Assembly: GCF_022662495.1 (NCBI RefSeq)
Contig: NZ_JAKPBU010000010.1
Coordinates: forward strand, 19,347 to 83,346
Direction of reading: 5' to 3'
Source of the DNA: Lysobacter sp. M2-1
GTDB lineage: Bacteria > Pseudomonadota > Gammaproteobacteria > Xanthomonadales > Xanthomonadaceae
DNA: 64,000 nt
The first letter of the stretch is position 1. Every line of letters starts with the position of its first letter. This document shows positions 58,571 to 64,000 of this stretch, piece after piece. A model generated the notes under the pieces. The model did no database searches. It worked only from the letters and a program-made list of their open reading frames with translations, and was not told where the DNA came from. The position numbers and the translations under genes are program-made.

Positions 58571-58661
58571 GATAGCGGCTGCACCGTCCTGCAACGTCAG
58601 CTTGACCGCTCTGCGTCCGCCGGCGCGTTAGCTTGCGTTATCCCCCGACCACGCAAACGCC

Positions 58662-59189
58662 ATGGCGCAATTCACCGTCAATCCGCATCGCCACGATCCC
58701 TACAAGAATTTCAAGTTCAAGGTGAAGTGGGATGGCCGCTACGTCGCCGGCGTCCACCGGATCAGCGCCTTGCGCCGGACCACGGAAGTGATCGAACACC
58801 GCGAAGGCGGGGATCCGAGCATGCGGCGCAAATCCCCCGGCCGGACCACGTTCGAACCGATCGTGCTGGAGCGCGGCATCAGCCACGACACCGAATTCGA
58901 ACGCTGGGCCAACAAGGTCTGGAACTTCGGCGCAGGGCCCGGCGCCGAGGTGTCGCTCAAGGATTTCCGCAAGGACGTGGTGATCGAGCTCTACAACGAA
59001 GCCGGGCAACTCGTGCTCGCCTACAAGGCGTATCGCTGCTGGGTGTCCGAGTACCAGGCGCTGCCCGATCTGGATGCGAACGCGAGCAGCGTCGCGATCC
59101 AGTCCATCACTCTCCAGAACGAAGGCTGGGAACGCGACTACGAGGTCGGAGAGCCAGCCGAACCCGCATACACCGAACCGGCCGGCTGA
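58662..59189 (+). CDS. Lone phage-tail-tube-like protein (T4 gp19 family)
   Basis: A protein of 175 residues that matches the tail tube/conserved phage tail region family: DPYKNFKFKVKWDGRYVAGV, TEVIEHREGGDPSMRRKSPG, FEPIVLERGISHDTEFERWAN, and the C-terminal AIQSITLQNEGWERDYE. Such proteins form the inner tube of contractile tails and extracellular injection systems. No sheath, baseplate, spike or ATPase gene lies nearby; the neighbours are mutL and amiC. The ATG at 58662 is the natural start. Codon use is like the neighbours. Confidence 0.85.
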   Translation: MAQFTVNPHRHDPYKNFKFKVKWDGRYVAGVHRISALRRTTEVIEHREGGDPSMRRKSPGRTTFEPIVLERGISHDTEFERWANKVWNFGAGPGAEVSLKDFRKDVVIELYNEAGQLVLAYKAYRCWVSEYQALPDLDANASSVAIQSITLQNEGWERDYEVGEPAEPAYTEPAG

Positions 59190-59210
59190 GCGCCGGCACG
59201 GGAAATTGCG

Positions 59211-60773
59211 TCATGGACTGCCGCCGCCGACGGCCCCGCCGGCGTTGGCGCTGGCGCGTGCGGCATACAGCGTGCCCGGAGGCGGCTGACGGGTGAAGTA
59301 GGTATTGACGCCATCCAGGATCGCGGTCGCAAGGCGCCGCTGGTGCGCCGGATCGCGCAGGCGGCGCTCTTCATCCGGATTGGTGATGAACGCGGTCTCG
59401 ACCAGCATCGACGGCACGTCGGGAGAACGCAGGACCACGAAGTTGGCGCGTTCCACGTGCGGCTTGTGGGTCTTGCCCAGGCGCTTGAGCCCGCCCAGCA
59501 CGTAGTTGGCCATGTCCTCGGACGCTTTCATGGTGGCGCTTTGCGACAGGTCGAGCAGCACCGAGGCCAGGGTGTTGTCCTTGTCGTGCAGGCGCACGCC
59601 ACCGACCAGGTCCGCGGCGTTTTCCTGGTTGGCCAGCCACTTGGCGGCTTGCGACGACGCGCCGCGTTGCGACAGCACGAACACCGACGAGCCGCTGGCC
59701 GCCGGATTGGTGAACGCGTCGGCATGGATCGAGACGAACAGGTCGGCCTTCTGCGCGCGCGCCTTCTGGTAGCGCTGCGACAGCGGGATGAAGAAATCCG
59801 AATCGCGGGTCAGATAGGCCTTGAGGCCCGGAGTCGCATTGACCTGGCGTGCCAGCTCTTTCGCGATCTGCAGGGTGACATCCTTCTCGCGTGCCCCGCT
59901 TGCGCCGCGCGCGCCGCTGTCCTGCCCGCCATGACCGGCATCGATGGCGATCACCAGGGGTCGCAGCCCGCCACGGCGCATCACGTCCTGCATGGTGCGC
60001 ACCGGCGCATGGCTGGACGTGGGCGCCGGGGTCTCCCCCTGCGGCGCGGGCGTGGGGACGCCAGTCGCAATCCGGGTCGGCACACCAGTCGCAACCGTAC
60101 CGCTGCCCTGCTTCAGCAGCGATGAGCCTGATTGGGATTCCGGCACCGCACGCGACGGATCGCTCGTGGTTGGCGGCTGCGGCGATGCCGGAGAAGTTGA
60201 AGCGGAGCTGTTGGCCGCGGAAGTGCTGGATGCCGCCTTGGCCAGGTCCGTGATCAGGCGCGAGGTCGCCGCAGCGGAGGCAGCGGCCGGGTCGACCTCG
60301 GGCGGGGCCGGATCCCGGGCGGGGCTGGCAGCAGCGGACGCAGGCGCAGAGGCCTTGGCATCGGTCGCGCCGTCGTCCGGCCATTCCACCACCAGCCGAG
60401 GGCCCCCGGCGCCCGGTTCGAAGTGCGGCTTGAGCGCGACCACCGGGCTGGCCAGGTCGAACACGATCCGGGTCGTGCCCGCCACCGGTTGTCCCTTGCG
60501 AATCGCCTTGACCAGCCCGCCCGGCGCCGGCAGCGAAACGCCGCTGGCGAACCGGGCGCCCGGCAGATCCACCACCAGCCGATCGGGATTGGCGAGCGAA
60601 ATGACCTGGAAGGCGGATTCGGCATCGAGCCGGATTTCGGCGCGCGTACCGGTCGCTCCGGTCGAAACGCGCAAGTCCTTGATTTCACTGGCGTGCGCCA
60701 AATTCCACAGGACTCCGGCCAGCAATGCCAGCCCGAGCAGCAGATTCTGAAGCGTGGCCCCCTTGACGCGCAT
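59211..60773 (-). CDS. amiC: N-acetylmuramoyl-L-alanine amidase, AmiC type
   Basis: Zinc amidase that splits septal peptidoglycan. It has 520 residues. A signal segment (10-28) is followed by an AMIN domain (about 30-130) for septal targeting, a low-complexity A/S/P/T linker (about 135-265), and the Amidase_3 domain (about 270-495) with zinc ligands in IDAGHGGQDSG, SIHADAF and the ETAFITN glutamate. The tail ends in glycine/alanine. Its ATG at 60771-60773 has a TAACTT box six bases upstream. Confidence 0.93.
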   Translation of the reverse strand: MRVKGATLQNLLLGLALLAGVLWNLAHASEIKDLRVSTGATGTRAEIRLDAESAFQVISLANPDRLVVDLPGARFASGVSLPAPGGLVKAIRKGQPVAGTTRIVFDLASPVVALKPHFEPGAGGPRLVVEWPDDGATDAKASAPASAAASPARDPAPPEVDPAAASAAATSRLITDLAKAASSTSAANSSASTSPASPQPPTTSDPSRAVPESQSGSSLLKQGSGTVATGVPTRIATGVPTPAPQGETPAPTSSHAPVRTMQDVMRRGGLRPLVIAIDAGHGGQDSGARGASGAREKDVTLQIAKELARQVNATPGLKAYLTRDSDFFIPLSQRYQKARAQKADLFVSIHADAFTNPAASGSSVFVLSQRGASSQAAKWLANQENAADLVGGVRLHDKDNTLASVLLDLSQSATMKASEDMANYVLGGLKRLGKTHKPHVERANFVVLRSPDVPSMLVETAFITNPDEERRLRDPAHQRRLATAILDGVNTYFTRQPPPGTLYAARASANAGGAVGGGSP

Positions 60774-60779
60774 GACCGG

Positions 60780-60785
60780 AAGTTA
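60780..60785 (-). promoter_or_regulatory. Possible -10 box next to the amiC start
   Basis: TAACTT on the minus strand followed by CCGGTC and the amiC ATG. Weak match to a -10 but at the same spacing as at rimO and nnr. The whole spacer 60774-60851 is unusually A+T-rich for this window, as expected of a promoter. Confidence 0.35.
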
Positions 60786-60828
60786 AGCACCTGTTATCGG
60801 GAAATGCAATCCTATTTCCCTTAATAAT

Positions 60829-60862
60829 CCGTAACCTGCAGTTACTTCCTATCAGGTAACGG
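60829..60862 (-). terminator. Possible terminator after tsaE
   Basis: Inverted arms CCGTTACCTG and CAGGTTACGG (minus strand) pair at 9 of 10 positions around a 14-base loop, followed by ATTATTAA. The left arm includes the last codons of tsaE. The tract after it is A/T-mixed rather than a T run. Confidence 0.4.
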
Positions 60863-61361
60863 AAGAAACAGCGTGCAACCGGCCAACCTCTTCCAGCCGC
60901 GACAACCAGCCCCGTCCCGCGCTGCTTTCCGCCCGAAGTCGGGCGGAACGCCCGGCGCCCTCGATCGCGAGCTCCACGGTCAGGTCCGCGTCCGGGAGCC
61001 CGCCCGCGCCCCGCTCCGGCCATTCCACCAGCCACAGCTCCGGCTCCGCATCCCCCAAGCCCAGGAACTCCAGCTCCTCGGCATGGCCGATGCGATACAG
61101 GTCCAGGTGCAGGGCTTCGCCGCCGTCGCCCAGCGGATAGCGTTCGACCAAGGTGTAGGTGGGGCTGCGGATCGCGCCCGTCACGCCCAGCGCACGCAGC
61201 AGCGCGCGCGCCAGCGTCGATTTGCCCGCGCCGAGTTCGCCGCGCAGATACACGACCGCGCGTGGTGGGCGGGTTGCCGCGAGTGCCCGACCGAGTTGCT
61301 CGGTGGCGTCGGTATCGGCGAGGAACAACTGCGGCGTTGGAGCGTTCACGCCTAGGATCAT
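60852..61361 (-). CDS. tsaE: tRNA threonylcarbamoyladenosine biosynthesis ATPase TsaE
   Basis: P-loop ATPase that works with TsaD and TsaB to make t6A37 in ANN-decoding tRNAs. It has 169 residues. Walker A is GELGAGKST (41-49); other family motifs are SPTYTLVERYP and HLDLYRIG, and WPERG. The ATG at 61359-61361 overlaps the nnr stop (ATGA). The nnr-tsaE-amiC-mutL order resembles the E. coli nnr-tsaE-amiB-mutL cluster, here with the tail gene inserted between amiC and mutL and mutL on the same strand. Confidence 0.95.
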   Translation of the reverse strand: MILGVNAPTPQLFLADTDATEQLGRALAATRPPRAVVYLRGELGAGKSTLARALLRALGVTGAIRSPTYTLVERYPLGDGGEALHLDLYRIGHAEELEFLGLGDAEPELWLVEWPERGAGGLPDADLTVELAIEGAGRSARLRAESSAGRGWLSRLEEVGRLHAVSSVT

Positions 61362-62830
61362 GGATTCGCTGCGGCGCGCAGACAAGCCAGCACGTCCGAA
61401 GGCAGCAGCCCGCGCTCGCCGTCACGCGCTGCGACATCGCCTGCATGCGCATGCAGCAATGCACCGCAACGCGCCGCATCGAACGGATCGAGTCCCTGTG
61501 CACGCAGCGCCGCGATCACACCGGTCAGCACGTCGCCCATTCCGCCGACCGCCATGCCGGGATTGCCGGCGCCGACCACCTGCGGCGTGCGCCCTGGCGC
61601 GGCGATGATGCTGCCCGCTCCCTTGAGCACGACGGCGCAATCGAAGGTCCGCGCAAGCCGGTTCGCGGCGTTCAAACGATCCGCCTGAACCTGCGCGACT
61701 GCGATGCCGAGCAGACGCGCAGCCTCGCCAGGGTGAGGTGTCAGCACCGCGTCCTGCAGGACCCGGGATGCTTCGGCCACCAGGTTGAGTGCATCGGCAT
61801 CCAGCACCACGGGCTTGCCGCTGGCCATCGCGGCATGAAACAGGTTCCGTCCCCAGTCGTGCCGGCCCAGCCCGGGCCCGATGGCAACGACATTCGCACG
61901 CTCGAACAGTTCGGCGAGTTCATGCGCGGATTCCACGGCGGACGCCATGCATTCGGGGCTGCGCGCCAGCAGCGTGGGCACGTGCGCGGCGCGCGTGGCG
62001 ACGCTCACCAGGCCGGCGCCCGAGCGCAGCGCAGCCTGCGCACAGAGTGCGATCGCTCCACCCATGCCCGAATCGCCCCCGATGCACAGCACATGGCCAT
62101 TGCTGCCCTTGTGGCTGTTGCGCGGCCGGCGCCCCAGGAAAGCCGCCAGCATCTGAGGCTGCAGCCACTCGGCAATCGGCGCAACACCGCTCCATGCCTC
62201 CGCCGGTACTTCGAGCGTGGCCACGGCGCAGGTGCCAACGTGGTCGAGCGCATCGCCGGTCTGTAGCCCGACATGCGCAGCGATGAACTGCAGCGTGCGT
62301 GCGGCCCGCACCGCGACGCCCGCGCGGTGGCCGGTATCGCCATCAATGCCGGACGGCACATCCAGGGCAAGGATCGGCCGGCGTGCTGCATTGATCGCCT
62401 CGATCAGCCCGGCGGCCTGGCCTGCCGGCGCACGCGTCAGGCCGATGCCAAACAGCGCATCGACGATGAGATCGCCCGGCGGAAGATCGCCTTCGAATAC
62501 CGCCACGCGGCCACCCGCATCCACGTATTCGGCGTGGGCGCGTGCGGCCGGCGCGGACTGCGGCGAGCCCGCCCCTAGGGCCATGACCTGGACGTCGCGG
62601 CCGGACACCAGCGCATGTCGCGCCAGCACATAGCCGTCGCCACCGTTGTTGCCCGGGCCGCAGGCGACCACGATGCGCCGCGCCTGCGGCCAGTGCTCCA
62701 GCGCGTAGCGCCATGCCGCCTGCCCCGCACGCCGCATCAGTTCGACCTCGTCTCCGCCCAGCGCCGCGCAGGCCTGCGCTTCCACCTTGCGCAGCGCGGC
62801 AACGTCGAACAGGGGCGAGGGCGGGTGCAT
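61358..62830 (-). CDS. nnr: Bifunctional NAD(P)HX epimerase/dehydratase
   Basis: Repairs hydrated NAD(P)H. It has 490 residues. The N-terminal YjeF_N epimerase domain (about 1-215) has CGPGNNGGDGYVLARH and LDVPSGIDGDTG; the C-terminal ribokinase-like dehydratase domain (about 225-490) has KGSNGHVLCIGGDSGMGGA, LTPHPGEAARLL and the ATP/ADP loop AGNPGMAVGGMGDVLTG. The ATG at 62828-62830 has no ribosome site; TAGAAT ends six bases before it. Confidence 0.95.
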   Translation of the reverse strand: MHPPSPLFDVAALRKVEAQACAALGGDEVELMRRAGQAAWRYALEHWPQARRIVVACGPGNNGGDGYVLARHALVSGRDVQVMALGAGSPQSAPAARAHAEYVDAGGRVAVFEGDLPPGDLIVDALFGIGLTRAPAGQAAGLIEAINAARRPILALDVPSGIDGDTGHRAGVAVRAARTLQFIAAHVGLQTGDALDHVGTCAVATLEVPAEAWSGVAPIAEWLQPQMLAAFLGRRPRNSHKGSNGHVLCIGGDSGMGGAIALCAQAALRSGAGLVSVATRAAHVPTLLARSPECMASAVESAHELAELFERANVVAIGPGLGRHDWGRNLFHAAMASGKPVVLDADALNLVAEASRVLQDAVLTPHPGEAARLLGIAVAQVQADRLNAANRLARTFDCAVVLKGAGSIIAAPGRTPQVVGAGNPGMAVGGMGDVLTGVIAALRAQGLDPFDAARCGALLHAHAGDVAARDGERGLLPSDVLACLRAAANP

Positions 62831-62836
62831 CGCCGG

Positions 62837-62846
62837 ATTCTATACT
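62837..62846. promoter_or_regulatory. Overlapping divergent -10 boxes for nnr and queG
   Basis: ATTCTATACT carries TAGAAT on the minus strand (62837-62842) for nnr and TATACT on the plus strand (62841-62846) for queG; the two boxes share two bases. The nnr ATG follows its box after six bases and the queG GTG after nine. Only 25 bases separate the two start codons. Confidence 0.55.
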
Positions 62847-62855
62847 TGCGCCATC

Positions 62856-63938
62856 GTGCAGACCGCCGCCCAGCCACCGCAACACCACGCTGTCGATCCG
62901 GCATCGCTTGCGCTGAGGATCAAGGCGCTTGCGCGCGAACTGGGATTTCAGCGCTGCGGTATCGCCGGCATCGACCTGGGCCAGGACGAGACGCATCTGC
63001 GCGAATGGCTGGCGCAGGGTCTGCATGGCTCGATGGGCTGGATGTCGCAACATGGCGACAAGCGCTCGCGTCCGGACGAGCTCATTCCGGGAACCCTGCG
63101 CGTCATTTCGGTCGGCTTCGACTACGGCCGCGACCCGGATGAAGCATGGACGACGCTACGCGATCCCCAGCGTGCCTACGTGGCGCGTTACGCGCTGGGC
63201 CGCGACTACCACAAGCTGATGCGCCAGCGCCTGCAGAAGCTGGCCGGACGTATCGCGGAACTGGTGGGTCCATTCGGACATCGTGTGTTCGTGGATTCCG
63301 CGCCGGTGCTGGAACGCGCGTTGGCCCGCAACGCGGGCCTGGGCTGGATTGGCAAGCACACCTGCCTGATCGACAAGGACGGCGGGTCGTGGTTTTTCCT
63401 CGGCGAGATCTATGTGGACCTGGCGTTGCCGGTGGACGCACCCGCCACCGAACACTGCGGAACCTGTCGCCGCTGCATCGATATCTGCCCGACCCAAGCC
63501 ATTACCGCACCCTACCGGCTCGACGCGCGCCGCTGCATCGCCTACCTGACCATCGAGCACGAAGGGTCAATCGACGAAGCGCTGCGCCCACTGATCGGCA
63601 ACCGCATCTTCGGCTGCGACGACTGCCAGCTGGTCTGCCCGTGGAACAAGTTCGCGAAGAAGACCGACGAACCGGACTTCCGCGCGCGCAACGATCTGGA
63701 TCGGGCGACGCTGGCCGAACTGTTCGCCTGGAGCGAGCAGGAGTTCCTCGAACGCACCGAGGGCTCGGCGATCCGCCGCAGCGGCTATGCACGCTGGTTG
63801 CGCAATATCGCGGTGGCGCTCGGGAACGCGCTCACGTCGCCCGACGTGGTGGCCGCGCTGCAATCGCGAAGCGAGAGCGACGATCCCGTCGTACGTGAAC
63901 ACGTGGAGTGGGCGCTGGGCCGACACCAGGCCTCGTAG
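62856..63938 (+). CDS. queG: Epoxyqueuosine reductase
   Basis: Cobalamin-dependent Fe-S enzyme for the last step of queuosine in tRNA. It has 360 residues from the GTG at 62856-62858. The two [4Fe-4S] sites use C201, C204, C207, C211 (CGTCRRCIDICP) and C254, C257, C261 (CDDCQLVCPW). The N-terminal domain has GFQRCGIAGID and the substrate loop GSMGWMSQH. A HEAT-like tail follows. No ATG fits near the start, which begins VQTAAQPPQ. The stop codon TAG is the first three bases of a perfect palindrome. Confidence 0.94.
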   Translation: MQTAAQPPQHHAVDPASLALRIKALARELGFQRCGIAGIDLGQDETHLREWLAQGLHGSMGWMSQHGDKRSRPDELIPGTLRVISVGFDYGRDPDEAWTTLRDPQRAYVARYALGRDYHKLMRQRLQKLAGRIAELVGPFGHRVFVDSAPVLERALARNAGLGWIGKHTCLIDKDGGSWFFLGEIYVDLALPVDAPATEHCGTCRRCIDICPTQAITAPYRLDARRCIAYLTIEHEGSIDEALRPLIGNRIFGCDDCQLVCPWNKFAKKTDEPDFRARNDLDRATLAELFAWSEQEFLERTEGSAIRRSGYARWLRNIAVALGNALTSPDVVAALQSRSESDDPVVREHVEWALGRHQAS

Positions 63939-64000
63939 GAGCGCCGCTTCGGCGCGACCGCCCGCCGTAATCCATAGGTCGCGCCGAAGCGGCGCTCCTA
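63936..64000. repeat. Perfect REP-type palindrome after queG (reaches the window end)
   Basis: Two perfect 24-base inverted arms (63936-63959 and 63977-64000, ends TAGGAGCGCC and GGCGCTCCTA) around a 17-base loop. The left arm begins with the queG stop codon. It may stabilise or end the queG message. It could continue beyond the window. Confidence 0.85.

Noticed and set aside
58571..59210. A prophage or contractile injection cluster around the tail-tube gene
   Set aside because: Neighbours are mutL, amiC, tsaE and nnr with typical composition; no integrase, attachment site, sheath or baseplate gene is present.

Overview
The window is a GC-rich chromosomal segment from a gammaproteobacterium, most likely of the Xanthomonadaceae/Lysobacter group. 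Three things point there: the run tpiA-secG-tRNA-Leu-nuoA..N, the block asd-fimV-truA-trpF-trpB-trpA-accD, and many short extragenic palindromes ending in GTGGGAGCG or TAGGAGCG. I cannot name a species. No phage, insertion sequence, integrase or CRISPR array is visible; almost everything looks like core genome.

Layout. 1-13674 (minus) is the NADH:quinone oxidoreductase operon nuoA to nuoN, with nuoN cut by the window edge; most junctions overlap by a few bases. Upstream lie tRNA-Leu(GAG), secG and tpiA (13764-15177). Then come a short-chain dehydrogenase, a 2-oxoglutarate/iron oxygenase, and a long minus-strand block: glmM and accD, trpA-trpB-trpF, truA, two FimV-type proteins in tandem, asd, a 2-hydroxyacid dehydrogenase and aroC (17215-29911). 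The only gene-free stretch above 300 bases (29912-30572) holds two copies of a roughly 200-base element in inverted orientation. From 30573 to 41795 follow prmB, a SCO-type copper chaperone, psd, a LysM lytic transglycosylase, a HerA-like ATPase, two small exported proteins, greB, a molybdenum oxidoreductase with its cytochrome b partner, and rimO.

41854-47995 is the most coherent metabolic unit. Dienelactone-hydrolase and HIT proteins are translationally coupled to pxpB and pxpC (5-oxoprolinase). A 55-residue membrane protein, pxpA, DUF969, DUF979 and, behind a repeat-borne promoter, pyroglutamyl peptidase follow. The set suggests a complete route: pyroglutamate is released from peptides, moved across the membrane and opened to glutamate. 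The transport step is inference.

48012-63938 carries dcd, a subtilase, apbC, metG, a free-standing RnfB-like ferredoxin, mutL with two exported-protein genes, a lone contractile-tail tube-like protein, amiC, tsaE, nnr and queG.

Two themes cut across the annotation. First, short palindromic repeats have entered functional sequence: the mutL linker, the N-terminus of the RnfB-like protein, the queG stop codon and the pcp promoter. Second, several genes (rimO, nnr, apbC, pcp, and less surely amiC, fimV and queG) have a -10-like TANNNT or TATACT box 6 to 9 bases before the start codon and no Shine-Dalgarno sequence, which suggests leaderless transcripts.
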